64,000 nucleotides of DNA from Gossypium raimondii (GCF_025698545.1 NC_068569.1:21638001-21702000); one strand, 5' to 3'. Numbered from the stretch's first letter, positions 36,236-49,020 are shown. Notes: a model not told the origin generated them from the sequence alone. Numbers and translations: made by a program.

Positions 36236-37519
36236 TTCTTTTTTCTTTCTCTCTAATGTGCTCTTAGTTCTTCCCTGAATTTTCTCATCTTTGGGTCATA
36301 AATTTCAATAATTTATCGGAAAGGAAGATTGTGCTCCTTGATTTTTCTTTGCAACTATAATTTGAATACACTGACTTTGGAAAAGAAGACAGAAAATAAA
36401 TTGAATTTTCCGGTAAAAAGTCACACAATCACGTAACATGTTTCTAGTGTTTTTTTTATTCATTACATAAGACGTTGTTAGTTAAACAAGTGGGATGGTT
36501 TGAGTAGATAATATGGATCTGTAATAGTTGGTTGACGTTGTTTTCATGATCTTTGTGGGGAATGGATTGTCCAAGTTTGGAGGTTGGCCTCTCCACTGCT
36601 GCTGTCCTTGTTTAGTAATATCTTAAGTTTTTAAACAAACATGATATATGTTTATGAATTATTCATGTTTGTTTGATATATACATTAATTAACCTGGAAA
36701 TTATCCAGCTAGCCTGCCATGTACGACAATTAGTAGCTTTGAATCCATTAGTTTGCTGTCAAAAGCTATAGAAAGTTCAATTAGAACATATTGCATGCAT
36801 TTTTGGTCGTATTAATGCGTTATACAAACTTGGCATTGGTTTCTTACAATTCCAGGAACATTGTCCAAGTTTGACTGACATGTTTTACTTAGTTAGCCAT
36901 CAATGTCTGAAATTGTATAAAAATAAATCGTTTTCATGAGAATATTTCCTTTTTCTTGTAGCCATCATCAACTTAATTACATGTTTTGTATAAACATGTC
37001 CAAGTTTAACTTTTGTATGGTCGTGCATTTCGTGATATTAAAGATCTCTCTTTCAATAACAGAAATAAATAATTTTCAGAAAATGGGCTCCTCATTTCTA
37101 ACTACATTTTGCGCATAGAAACACCTCACCAAAATTCTCTCTCTTAATTACACGTGAATAATGACTTTTGCATATTTCAAGTTTATTTATTTATTTTATT
37201 TTTGCCAAACAAATTTTCATTTTATTAATATATTTTAATAAAATTTCAAATATTATTTAGCATAAATAAATTTTCAGAATCAACTTTCATTTTCATTGAC
37301 AATTTGATTGAAGAAAGAAACAAGTACTCAAAGGCCACCAATATTGTAGAGCAAATTAGAAAAATGTCCCTTAATTCCTTTATAAATAAAAATTTTAATC
37401 TAAAATTAAATAATTTTTATTTAAAACGATAAAATTATAACACTTTGAGCACACATAAGAATTTATAACACAATTAGTCTAGCTTCACCTCCTTAGCAAA
37501 TGATTGTTTCCATGAATAA
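36236..37519. other. Duplicated intergenic block (unit 2)
   Basis: Least disturbed version of the space between the divergent laccase pair, about 1.3 kb. Its left half matches the LacB and LacC upstream regions (for example the TTTATCGGAAAGG/TTTATAGGAAAGG stretch); its right half matches 27085-28220 and 51040-52130. No coding sequence. Confidence 0.7.
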
Positions 37520-37616
37520 GCAAGAAATGAATAAAATCCAAAAGATATTACAAAGGGGAGATCTGAAAAAGCACAAATATATAGAAAAAGTAAAACTTGG
37601 GTTCTACTAAACAATG
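37520..37616 (+). pseudogene. 5' end of a degenerate laccase copy, cut by a Copia LTR
   Basis: The leader GAAATGAATAAAATCC...AAACTTGGGTTCT matches the leaders and first codons of the copies at 31510 and 52190 and then stops exactly at GGGTTCT, where ACTAAACAATGATC of an LTR begins. As in the 52-kb copy, the start codon reads TTG rather than ATG. Only about two codons of the gene survive. Confidence 0.7.
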
Positions 37617-38010
37617 ATCAAAACTCAACACTATGAAAGAAGAAGAAGAAGAAGAAACTTTAGAGAATAAAATTTGAATTCGATAAACTGTGAATTTTAG
37701 AAGACTGTTCTTTCTGTACATTTTTATACTAGACATGTAGCAAACTTAGCTATCAGGTAACTACTTTCAATGGTCTAAATACTAGACACACGTGCACAAT
37801 AACCCTTGAAAGCTTTCAGCCCAATTGCTAGTAGTTACAGTCATTGACTAATATTTCCCATGTTTGCTCTTTCCCTCAAATCAGAACTTCATCTGGAGAA
37901 AACACACACAGCTTCCTACGAAGATCAACAAAGAAGGCTGATGACAGAGGTTTTGTGAACAGATGTTTGGCTGGTATATAGTTGACTTGAAACCTTCCAT
38001 CATACAAAAT
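37613..38010 (-). mobile_element. Copia 3' end: C-terminal pol plus LTR
   Basis: On the minus strand 38000-37870 encodes VNYIPAKHLFTKPLSSAFFV and DLRRKLCVFSPDEVLI before a stop, the usual C-terminus of Copia pol (LTKPL motif). It is followed by about 250 bp of LTR (about 37863-37613). The element interrupts the plus-strand laccase copy; its 5' part is missing. Confidence 0.75.
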
Positions 38011-38019
38011 GCAAGTGTT

Positions 38020-39180
38020 TCAATAGTTGCAAATTGAAAGTTATAATTTACCAAAAGTTATGTCACTTAATTAATAACAAATGGTCATAATTGTTCAAGC
38101 AGATATCTATTGAATAATTATGTTTATTGCTAAAGATATGGCTATCCATTTGGGTACTTATATCCCTAGGAAGAGACATGAGATCTCCTATAAATAAGAG
38201 TGAAGTTTCATTTGCATGACAACTTAAAAATATAGAAAAAAGTTTCTTTCTAATCTCCCACCATATTTTATATTCTTAGATTGTTCTATAATTCTTTATA
38301 TATAGAAAATGATATCTTTGCTATGCTACGTTCAATGCTCAATGGACTGTTTCCATTAGTGCAAAACGTAGACAATCATTGGGCTTCATTGTATCCTTGA
38401 GATTCATTTGCCAGTAATCTATATAAAACTCAATAATGTTGTTTTCACTATTCTACTTTTTTATTATTTTGTTTTAAGACAATGAATCACACTTGAATTT
38501 TATTTTTTATTTCTCTCAATTTCCTTTTCTTGCACTAGAATTTATAACAATCTTTAAGGCTTTTATTTTCTACTTTAGCCTTATATAATTATGGAGATTG
38601 AATTAACTTCAAAATTAAAGATCTACCAAGACATGATCATGGAGGATAAAATAATGTTCATGTTAACTACAATAAGGTTTTTTACGTCCTTGATCCAATC
38701 CTACAACAATTTCGGGAAGCAACACTTACAGACTCTGAAGAGGACAAGTACAATTGCCGTGGATATATATTGAATTCTCTCACATATCATCTTTATGACC
38801 TACACATAAACATAGCTTTTCCAAAGGAAATTTGGACTACATTTGAGAATTCAAATAGAAACGATAAGAAAGGCACAAAAGTTTTTTTAGCATTAAAATA
38901 TTTGAATTTACAATCACTAAACCTATTGTGGATCAAGTGCATGAGTTGCAGATTCTATAGTTTTAAAATTAAGTAAATCAGGAATTTTGATTCTTGATTC
39001 ACTTCAAGTTGGTGTAATTTTATCCAAATTGCTACCCTCTTGGGATGGATACCGAAAGAAGCTGAACATTACACTTGTGATGCACTTATTATTGGTTGAA
39101 GAGAATTTATGAGAAAGGTAAAAAAAAAAAAAACATAAAAAGAAGGCAGATAAAAGTGAGAATCTACGAAAAGTTGGAGA
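38020..39180 (+). mobile_element. Copia LTR plus gag remnant
   Basis: 38020-38450 resembles the LTR of the element at 55718 (GGAAGAGACATGAGATCTCC, CCTATAAATAAGAGTGA, GTGCAAAACGTAGACAATC, TTGTATCCTTGAG). 38590-39080 encodes a decayed Copia gag (UBN2-type), with TLTDSEEDKYNCRGYILNSL, then DSLQVGVIL and LPSWDGYRKKL in shifted frames. It ends in an AT-rich tail; protease and pol are missing. Confidence 0.7.
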
Positions 39181-39499
39181 TATGTTTTGTTATTTATGTT
39201 TCATGTGTAAGTTGTCAATTAATTATATATATATATATATATAACATATTTTAAATGTTTATTATATACACATTAAACTTTTATTAAAGTCATTTTCATT
39301 TTGATTTTTATTCCATCTACTTCTTTTTTTAATCTGATTCTTAATTGCTTACGCTGATTCTTACTTTTTTTTAAAATTATTATTTTCTTTTATTTTATTT
39401 ACTTCTTAAAAACAATAACAGAAGTTATCATATTTAAAATTTTATTTTATAATAAATTAAAAATAAATTTAAATATAAAATTAAAATTACCTCGCAACG

Positions 39500-40912
39500 C
39501 GGGGTTTATTAAGATTACGTTTTCCGATGAGAAACTTAATAGCAATATTTCAAATGAAATTTGATCCATTAGTCTATTAAAATATAAATCCAGATTTTTT
39601 TTTTTTGCATTCTGCAGCTTGTACCACGTTACTTTAAAGAATAAATTATTCTATTTTATTATAAATTTCATACATTTGTACGGTTAAAACTGATATAGTT
39701 GATTTAAATAATCGACAAGAACGTGTTATGTATACTTCATATTGACATACAATGATCAATTTTTGTTAGATAAAACACGTTAGCGAACAAAATAGATAAA
39801 TATAAATAAACAAATATTTTTATATATAATAAAATATAAAAAAATAATTTATATTTAAATTGCCAAATATGTAAACCAATAAATATCCTAACAAAAAGTT
39901 GAAATCGAAAAGAAGAATAGAAATTTATTAAACGTTGAGGTCTGTTTAACACAGTTTTCTTAAGACAGATTCGACTGCTCTTACGGTACTTGGAGAAATA
40001 TTGATCGACTATCTCCCAGGATACAACAACACAATGATCAAAGCAGTAGCACCTCTGCAGCGATTAACGAACAAATGTTACCTTTTTCTATCACTGGAAT
40101 CTTGAAAAATATGGTGAGGAAAAGAAGAATTTTGAGAGAAAATAATATTGGTGTGAGAGAGTGAAATTGAGCAAAAAATTCTAAAGAAATCTTAGCATTT
40201 TATAGACATTCAAAGTGGAGTAATTTTTACAACTATCCATGTATAAGGAGACAAAATCTGCATTAAAGGGGCAATTAAATCAATTTGATTAAAATCTAGA
40301 TATATGTCCTTTTATATAAGATTTTGTATATATTTGTTGAGGAAAAATAAAATAAATTTCGTGTTGGAAATGAACTTAAAATATCTACAAACAAGTGTGG
40401 ACCTACAACCCCACTTGCATGCAGTATAAGGATCTTAACTTAGCCATTCAATAACTTTTTGAAAAGGTTCTCATATATATACACATCTCACACTTGGTAT
40501 TTAACCAATGTGGAATCTAAGTTTTTCTTTTCCTCAACAAATATTTCTAAGTACCTTACTTTGAGTATTAATTTCTCATTCATCACTTAACCATTTTGAG
40601 CATATGATATACTGTTGTAAATTTCTAATGGAGTAGAATATGAAACTATAATTTTATGATTCAACTCTCCAGTTTTACCTATTGAGAATATGCCTCAAAG
40701 TTCTCATAAATTACAATTTTTTCAACATTTTAACAGTAGAAATATATGAAAATTTTAATATATAGACCGATTTATTTATTGATGTAATGTATATGGACTA
40801 ATTTGTCCATCTATTAAGTAAAGAGGATAAAATGTAATATAATTATTAGTATAAATATACTTTTATGGTACGTTATATACACGTATCTATTTGTTCTATC
40901 CTGGTAGTAGTT
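39500..40912. other. LacC 3' region split by a 1.28-kb insertion
   Basis: 39500-39597 and 40880-40912 match consecutive parts of the LacB 3' region (about 23620-23731), so about 39598-40880 is an insertion. The inserted DNA has no ORF with recognisable homology; it contains retroelement-like leader sequence near 39930-40130 and a foldback element at 40341-40541. Confidence 0.6.
40341..40541. mobile_element. Short element with terminal inverted repeat TGTTGAGGAAAA
   Basis: The left end TGTTGAGGAAAAATAAAA is mirrored at the right end as TTTTTCTTTTCCTCAACA; the inverted match extends outward through AATAT/ATATT. About 200 bp, non-coding. It could be a MITE or a solo terminal repeat. Confidence 0.45.
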
Positions 40913-43282
40913 CTAGGTTCGATGACAACGAGGCATGGTAGATGGCCGTGGGCGGATGCTGGTTTCAATGGTGCTACCGTTCCTCACAATCAAAACAGTG
41001 CTCATTCCCCAGCTAGTATGTCTTTCGAAATGGCAATGCATATACCACACCCCTGAAAACATTATATTATATAAATATCAATTACTTAATAACTTTAGTT
41101 GTAAGAACGATGGAAGAAGATGAGCTTTCTAAATGAAACTTACCGGGATTGTTAGCAAAAAATCTGATGGCAACCCATCCTGTACCGGGAACGTCGATAG
41201 TGTTCATGAGTGGTGGATCAACCAGATTGTAAGTGCTTGGGTCTGTCTCACCGTTGAAATTTCCAAACCCAGCTCCCACCCAATAGAAGCTGTAACCGTG
41301 CAAATGGATTGGGTGACTTCCACCAGCACCCATCTGGGTTGATTGCAGCACTATCTCAACTGCATCCCCATAATTTACACAAATAGCCCTCGTCCCTACC
41401 TCAACTGCAGAAACTACACCAGTCAAGTTTCCAGTGAAATCATAGAATTCTGGTGGAAGAAACGGAAAATTTTCGGCGAAAACACCTCTGATGTTCCTGC
41501 AATTTTACAAAAACATTAGGCAGCTACAATAATAAAACTACTATTTTTTCTTTTTTCTTTTCTAGAGGTACCGAAATTGCTATTATATATATACACACAC
41601 CTGTAGTATGCTTGGAGAACGTCAATATGTGGGTAAACAAAGCTGACATTGTTCAAACTTGCAGCAAATCCGTCGCTTACAACACACTTTGAGTTTTTAC
41701 AAGGCAAGTCGTTAACGGCGAGTGTAATGAACACTCGTCTATTGATATCCGTATCTGCCGGCACATTTATCGGCGGATTCTGAGTGACATTCGTGTTCCG
41801 AATTCGGCTGATGAAGTTAAGCATAGCATCCGTATTGTTCATTGCGGGCAACGTTATCAAGGAAGCATTCGATCCACCCACAAAGTTTGTATATTGAAAA
41901 ATGCCGGTAGTAATGAAGTCAACGGGCGGGACATCGGAATCAGAGAAAGGCCTAGTAGCCATGTAATATTGGCCGGCGTTTTGATTGGCAGAGACCAAAA
42001 CATCCATGGTTTGGCCAGGGCTTATCAATATATAGTCGCTCTTGAACCTTCGAACGTAGGAGGCATCTACGGCGACAACTGTGAGGGTGTGGTTCATGAT
42101 GGTGAAGAATTGCTGTTCGTTCATTGCAGCATTGATTATGCGGAGAAGGTATGTCTTCTCATAATCAACTTCCATGCGGAATATTGTATCTGCAACACCC
42201 AATTATAGGCTCTTATTGTAAGGGACACCAAGGCGTACAAACTCAATCCAGTTTCATAATGCGGAGAACGTACCAGTTGGGCATCCATACGTGTCTCCTA
42301 AATGTCCATTGATAGCATAAGCATCTGGTTGGGGAGGAGGGGTACCGGCTGCAAGTGCTTTATCGATAATTTTCTTGAAGTTCCCATTGTACCATGATTC
42401 TGTAAATACATACAAGAAATCAAATTAAGAAGCGTATAATTATACACAAGTAACACAACCGAAAATTCAAAAGATATCCTTACCAAGTATGATTGTTTGT
42501 TCCCCATCCGGCGTGGGAAATGGATAAGTTTCGTTCTCGGCCGGCAAAATGACGATGGCGCCATGGACGGAACCGCGAGTCCAGTCACTGTGTGCGTGCC
42601 ACCACAGGGTTCCTATTTCCTCCGATAATATGATTTTGTAGGTGAAGTTGGTTCGTGGTCGAATCGGGCACTGGGTTATGAACTCGGGACCGTCGAACCA
42701 TGGATTCCTTGGTTGTTTCACACCGTGCCTGCAACATGTTTAATTTATTTTACTCACTAATGATTTCGTTTCTTGGAGAAATTATATTTGGAAGAATGAA
42801 AGAAAGGTTATGATTACCAGTGAATGGTGAAGCCATACTTTCCACGATTGTGGACATTAACGAAGACAGTGTCACCTCTGTGAACCCGAATCTCAGGCCC
42901 TGGATAACTATTATTTACGACCAGCAAAGTCGATGTGTTGCACATCTTCTTAAAATTTGACTCTCGCACCTGCAATAAAAAAAATGATCACCCAATGAGA
43001 TCTCAACATTGTTATTGTATGATCAACAACAATAAAAGAAAACAATACTCATTTTGCTGTCTGAAAACAAAACCAAGCCACTGCCATGATCACGTCAGTA
43101 AATTAAGTAGGTTTAATAAGAGGTTTAAGAATATTCATACGAAACAACTATGAGATGTAAGAATATATATGAAAAGGGAAAAAAAAGGCACTCACAAAGA
43201 ATTCATAGTGATGTACATCAGCACTGCAAAGGAGCAAAGTGCTTAGAAATAAAACCCCTACAGACCATGTCACTAAACCCAT
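40913..43282 (-). CDS. Laccase, LAC14/LAC15-like (LacC), 7 exons, 563 aa
   Basis: Minus-strand exons: 43282-43196, 42969-42818, 42728-42484, 42399-42274, 42189-41601, 41496-41144, 41052-40913; the total of 1,692 nt is in frame with GT-AG introns. Signal peptide at residues 1-20 ([14 protein letters not shown]). Copper ligands are intact: HWHG 79-82, WWHAH (H124, H126), [19 protein letters not shown] from 523 with axial Met; ends PRCHRT. Closest to LacB, with identical exon phases and the same extra intron in the large exon (41600-41497). The upstream TATA-like CTATAAATTATT is near 43360. Role as for LacB: a secreted phenol or flavonoid oxidase. No coding defect was found, so I regard it as functional. 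Confidence 0.94.
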
Positions 43283-43841
43283 TTCCTTTTTTCCCCCCCT
43301 CTAACGTGGTCTTAGTTCTTCCTTGAATATTCTCTTCTTTGGGTCATAAGTTTCAATAATTTATAGGAAAGGAAGATTGCGGTCCGTAAGCTTCTTTCTT
43401 TGCAAGTATAATTTGTATAAGTTGACCGAAAAAAGAAAGAAAGAAAAACGAAAATTGCATTTTCCAGTAAAAGAAATTACACATCATGCACATAACATGT
43501 TTCTAGTGTTCTATTTATTTTTCATTACATAACACGTTTCTAGTTAAGCAAGTCGGATGTTGTTAATACATAATATGGATTTTTAATGTTTATGTCCCAA
43601 TTAGAGCTTGTAAGATTATGTTTATAACAGTTCGTTGATGTTAATTTAATTATCGTTAAAATTGTTTGTGGAAAATGAACTATTCAAGTCTGGATGTTGG
43701 CTTCTTCACCGTGGGCTGTCCTAGAATGCTAGTATTTTAAGTTATTAATTACTCAACAATAAACAATTTTGAACAAATTTTAATTATTTATTAAATAAAT
43801 GTTTTTAAAATAATTATTAAACATGTTTATAAACATAAATG
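43283..43841. other. LacC upstream region (unit 3, left part)
   Basis: Aligns with 26106-26400 and 36236-36625, including TTTATAGGAAAGGAAG near 43363 and GGGCTGTCCTAG near 43714. Homology to the other units breaks off near 43750-43840, where transposon DNA begins, and resumes near 51040. Confidence 0.65.
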
Positions 43842-45960
43842 ATTGACCAAGTGATAGAGATTGATCGTGTGAGTAGTGCTAGGGTGGTTAAGAAAGTCCG
43901 TAGACAAGAGGAAGAACGGTTGAATATTTGTCTCAGTTACCGCAGTTAAAACAATTTAGCTATTTTTAGTCTTTTTTAATTTGTTGTTGATATTTAGAGA
44001 TTATGAATCTTTTAGTTGCTTATTTTTAGTTATTGGTGGTTGAATTTTTTCCCTATATAAGTATTACTTTTTCAGTTTAATGAAACATACACTTTTCATC
44101 CAAAATTATTTTCACTTTATTCTTGCATTTGTAGTTTCTTACACCAAGTTCTCAAAAATGCCAACAATTTAATATCAAACCATTTTCTTAATTGACCTAT
44201 CATTGAGAGAATTTTTCTTCTTCTATGGATTCAGAAACATTTTTCACTGCACTTGCACAACTTATTTTCAATTAAGAAGACTATCATGTTTGGGCAACAA
44301 GGACGGAGGCTCATTTGGAGACAAATGATCTCTAGGAAGCTGTTGAGAAGGACTACGAAGTTCCTCCCTTGCCTACAAATCCAACTATGGTGCAACTAAA
44401 GAATAACAAAGAGAATAAAACAAGAAAGTCCAAGGCTAGAGCTATGTTATTTACTACAGTCTCACTAGAAATCTTTATCAGAATTATGACAAAGAAATCA
44501 ACATTTGAAGTCCGAAATTTCTTTAAAGAAGAATATGATGGAGATGAAAGGATCAACGAAATGCACATTCTCAACTTGATTAGAGAATTTCAACTACAGA
44601 AGATGGAAAACTCCGAGACAATTAAGGAGTATTTTGACTAATTACTCAACATTGCTAACAAAGTAATATTACTTGGCTTTAAATTTCCTTATTCTAGATT
44701 GGTTCAAAAAATTCTTGTAACAGTTCTTGAAAGATTTGTAGTAACTATTTCCTCACTAGAAAGCACTAAAGATCTGTCAGAAATTACTTTGGCAGAATTA
44801 TTGAATGTTCTACAGCCACAAGAACAGAGAAGACTTTTGAGGTCTGAAGGGTTTGTCGAGGGTGCATTGCCTCAAGAGTTCAGTCAAATCAGGGAGACAA
44901 AGGAAATAAAAAAAAAACATAAGAAGGAAAACTCAACTTTTGATTCTCCTAAAATCAACGGGGAAACAAAATATGTTTTTCCTCCTTGCAAGCATTGTAG
45001 AAAGAAAGGTCACCCATCATTTAAATGTTGGAAAAGGTCAGATTAGTAGTGTGAGAAATGTCAAAAGATAGGACATCATCAAAAGATTTGGAAAAGTAAC
45101 TTTTAGCAAAAAGAAGTTACACAGATAGCTAATCAAGAAAAGAAAGAGCAGCTCTTTGTAGCCACTTGTTTTGCAACTAGCAGCTCTAGTGATTAACGAC
45201 TTATTGATAGTGGTTTGACAACCCTTATGACATTCAATTGTGATCTCTTCAGGGAATTGCACACTTCAATAATTTTCAAAGTACAAATTGGTAATAGAGA
45301 CTATATTGTTGTTAAAGGAAAAGACACTGTGGCAATTAGATGTCTTCAAGTACAAAACTAATCAATGATGTGTTATTTGTACCTAATATAAATAAAATTT
45401 TGTTAAATGTTGGTTAATTACTTGAAAAAGGCTCCAAAGTTTTCTTTGAAACTGATCATTGTCAAATCAATAATGTAGAAGGCAAAGATGTATTCAAAGT
45501 AATGATGAAAGGAAAGAGCTTCACTCTGGATTCTTTAGAGTTGGAGCAAAAAGCCTATGTTGCAACTAAGATCAATGTGTAAGTGTGGCACAAAAGGCTT
45601 GGACACTTCAATCATGTTGCTGTAATAAACCTACAAAAGAAGGATCTGGTTCAAGGGCTACCTCACCTTGAAGCTAATATACCAAATTGCAATACTTGTT
45701 AATTTGGTAAGCTAGGAAGTCTTCCTTTCAAAAAAGCAACCTGGAGAGCCACTAAAAAACTGAAATTAATCCACATAGACCTAGCTAGATCTCAAAAAAA
45801 TTTGTCACTTAAAGAGAGTAAGTATTACATGGTTTTCATTGATGACTATATTAAGATGTGCTGGATTTATTTCCTATGGTACAAGTTAGAGGTTGTTGGG
45901 TTGTTCTGGAAATTCAAGGAATGGGTTAAAACTCAAAGTGGCTATAAGATCCAAGATGTT
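43842..45960 (+). mobile_element. Copia retrotransposon, 5' LTR through integrase, truncated
   Basis: An LTR-like region ends in CCAACA at 44166, followed by TTTAATATCAAACC, a G-to-A decayed version of the TGGTATCAGAGC initiator-tRNA primer site. Gag starts MDSETFFTALAQL near 44225. Zinc knuckles occur as CKHCRKKGHPSFKC and CEKCQKIGHH. The protease core is DSGLTTLM, and integrase has HKRLGHFNHVAVINLQKKDL and YMVFIDDYIKMCW. The element breaks off near 45960 before RT. Numerous stops; inactive. Confidence 0.85.
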
Positions 45961-47334
45961 TTTTTATTTAATTTTGACGATTTTTAGTTCTTAACGTTGA
46001 GAAATTGTTTTTGTTAGTTTTAAGCCATTTTTTAGACCTAATTTGGCCAAATGCGCCATGGGGAACTAACCATATGATTGAGTGGTGTAGGTAGTGAAGG
46101 ATGGCCCAAAATCAAAAAAATCACCTCTCAGATAGGGGTATAGCGATATTGAGTTATAAAAGTCGTGATACCCTTGATAGTGCTAAAGAGAAGGAAATTG
46201 AGGCAATTTCTAGTGATATCACGATACTGAGACACCCAGGACCCCTAATGCAAGACTGGCGTGGGTATGGCGATATCGATACTTGATAAGGAGAAAAATG
46301 ACTACAGAGGTAGTTTTCTTCCAACACCAATGCCAATCAAAATACAACATTCATGGGCATTTTGGTTCAAAATTTTGGGTTGTAATCAGATGTTAAAAGC
46401 CACTTTTGGCTGAGAGCTAGAGGGGGCTGCTTTATTTTTGTTCTTTCACCTTTTTGGCTTAGGTTTAGAGTTGTCTTCTTTATTATTTAAGGTTTTTAAA
46501 TATAGCTTTAGGGTATTAACTATTTGTTAGTTAGTTTTACTGTAGCTAGGTGTTATTTATCTTTAAGTACTTGGACTTTGTATTGTATTTTCATTTTCAT
46601 CCCAAGCTTTTAATATAGCTCAATCCTATTTTTAGTATCTTAGATAAAAATATGATCTTTAGTATTCTTGTGCATTATCTTTGCTGCCGATGTCATCTAC
46701 ATTAAGAATCTTCCAAGAAAACCTTAAGCTTTCTTATCCTTATCTTTTGCACTTAATTTAATGCATACTTTGGGTGTTTATTTGATTGTTGTTTGTTTAG
46801 AAATGAGGATGAGTGGATAAATCTTAGGTGGTTAGTTGATGGAAGTGTTGTCTAGTTAGTTTTTGGTACAGGGACTAAATCCTAAAAACTGAACTAATTC
46901 AAATAGACTTTAAAACTTAGGTTTGAATACTTTTTAGTTAGCCGATAAATGGTTGTTATGCTTAGCTACCAGGACAAAGGAGGCTCTAGACAAGCTAAGC
47001 CATCAAGAATAAGGAAGCAATGTGAGTTTTGCACTCTATTTTGGATGGTTTATGAGATTGAGTTGTTGAACGATTTTGTGTCATGGCTATTTTGGGTTGT
47101 TAAGTCTGTCGTTGTGTGCAAAACTGTGATTGAGCATGTTGTGAATGCATAATTTTGTACAAGTATGTGAGTATTTGTAAGAATGATCATTGAATGTTAA
47201 AACGAATAATGCATGGTGTTGAATATTCAGTGTACTTTATGTCATGTATCAAGTATCTACTTTGCATGAAATGCTTGTATTGCATGTTTATAACGGTGAA
47301 ATATGGAGGGGAGATTTTTGACGGGATAGATGAG

Positions 47335-47615
47335 GTTAGGATTTGGGAAATAGAATTCTATTAAGATTTCGTAATCTGATGTTGCTTGGTGTAAATCGTG
47401 CTATGCGAAGCTCCAGGCCTTGAAAGGGGACACTATGGTGTTAAAGCATCAATGTTAAAAATGGAAAAATAGAGGCATGGGGGATTAATAGAAAAATAGA
47501 GTTTCATTAAGATTCACAATCCAGTGTTGCTAGGTGCAAATCGTGATGTGCAAAGCTTCAAGCCTTGCTAAGGGGAAATTGTGGTGTTCGAGCATCAATG
47601 TTAGATGAGAAATGA
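47335..47615. repeat. Two-copy direct repeat, about 130-140 bp unit
   Basis: 47340-47455 and 47480-47600 share ATTAAGATT, then CCAGTGTTGCT or CTGATGTTGCT, GTGCAAATCGTG or GTGTAAATCGTG, CAAGCCTTG or CAGGCCTTG, and GAGCATCAATGTTA or AAGCATCAATGTTA. An imperfect duplication within LTR-like DNA. Confidence 0.7.
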
Positions 47616-47716
47616 AATGTTATCGATTGACTTACTAGAGTGTCACCATAATGACGGTTAGAGTAACACTGCGACAACAGTAAGATCTTTCGGGGCGACA
47701 CCTCAAAGGAGATTTA

Positions 47717-47912
47717 AATGTGTAAGACCATAGTTCGGTTATGGCAACATAGAGGGTCCGCGAGGACATTAAGCATTTGGGTAAAATGTGTGAGACCATA
47801 GCTCGACTATGATGACATAGAGGGTCCACTAGGACCTTAAACATGGTGTAAAATGTGTAAGACCATGGCTAGGCTATGGCAGCATATGGAGTCCACCACG
47901 ACAATAAATGCG
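47717..47912. repeat. Three imperfect tandem copies of a 65-80 bp unit
   Basis: Each unit starts GTGTAAGACCAT (47718, 47788, 47855), followed by a short hairpin-like GCTCGACTATG or GTTCGGTTATGG word and CATAGAGGGTCC or CATATGGAGTCC. The pattern is characteristic of some Gypsy LTRs. Confidence 0.7.
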
Positions 47913-49020
47913 AGGTAGTTTGTCGGGACAATAAAAACGGGATAGTCCACTAGGATTGTAATCATAGGAAATTAAGCAAGTGATAGTGAGTGGTAGCTAA
48001 CTAACGGTCTTGAGGAAGCCCACCAAGAGGAAAAAGCAACAAAAATGAGTAGAGTCTACCAAAACGGCAAACCTAGGAGCCGGAAGGGCCTATGAGTGGT
48101 ATCCCAGCAGGAACCAGACATAGGAAATGGCGTGCCAGTAATACCTAGTGTTTAGGCGAAAAAAAGGGGGGATTGTCAGAGGATCACAGATAAATATTCG
48201 CCAAATCGTTACGGAAGGGTTAGGAATATGCAATCCTCAACAATGATGAGGAACTTAGAGGGAAATTGCGTGAGGGAATAAGTCCACAGATTTTGGTTGA
48301 TAAACCATAATTGGTGATATTGAGAAGCTCAAGCGGATCCTAAATGTGAGAATTCGTAGGTAAAAAAGGGTAGTCTATGACTGGTAAGTCCACTACGGGA
48401 TACTTGAGTAGATAATCTATAGGACAAAAGCAGGGATTAAGGCATGTTTGGAATATATCTACTAATACCAAAGATTCGGAAAAATTGGAGCAAGATGAAC
48501 TAACAACCAGGGCTAAAGGTCATAGTTCAAGTATACTACAATGGTAGGTCATCTGTTAACCTAATTTACTGATAAGTTTAGAACCGTGAGTATTGAGCTA
48601 GTTAAGGTGCAAGGAAGCTGATATAAGGCGGAATCAGGCCAGTACCGTAAAGAATGTGCTTATGTCTAAGATGCAGGATAAGTCCACCAACGATAAGCTA
48701 CGGGAAAAGGGAAAGACATTGACTACACTAGTGAAACCTACTAAAGGTTAAGGATAAATAAGGAGTTTTAAACTTCTGATTTAAAATTTATTACTCGAAA
48801 ATATTGTTGATACACTGTTTAATAAAATTTCACTAAGTTTAATTAAACTTACAAATCTACTACTGCTTTGCAGGATAAAGGTTTGACTCGAAAATCGAGT
48901 AGAGGGATCAAGCCAAATACTGCCAATTGTGAGATGGGCATGGATGTTGTTCATGTATATAGAGGGGCTCCCTTAGCGGCCACGCCTCGGGGATCGAGTC
49001 AAATGAAACTATCTTTATAT

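Noticed and set aside
46101-46336. Short open frames on both strands near the ATATCGATAC words
   Set aside because: They lie in LTR-like DNA and overlap each other in antisense; no domain.
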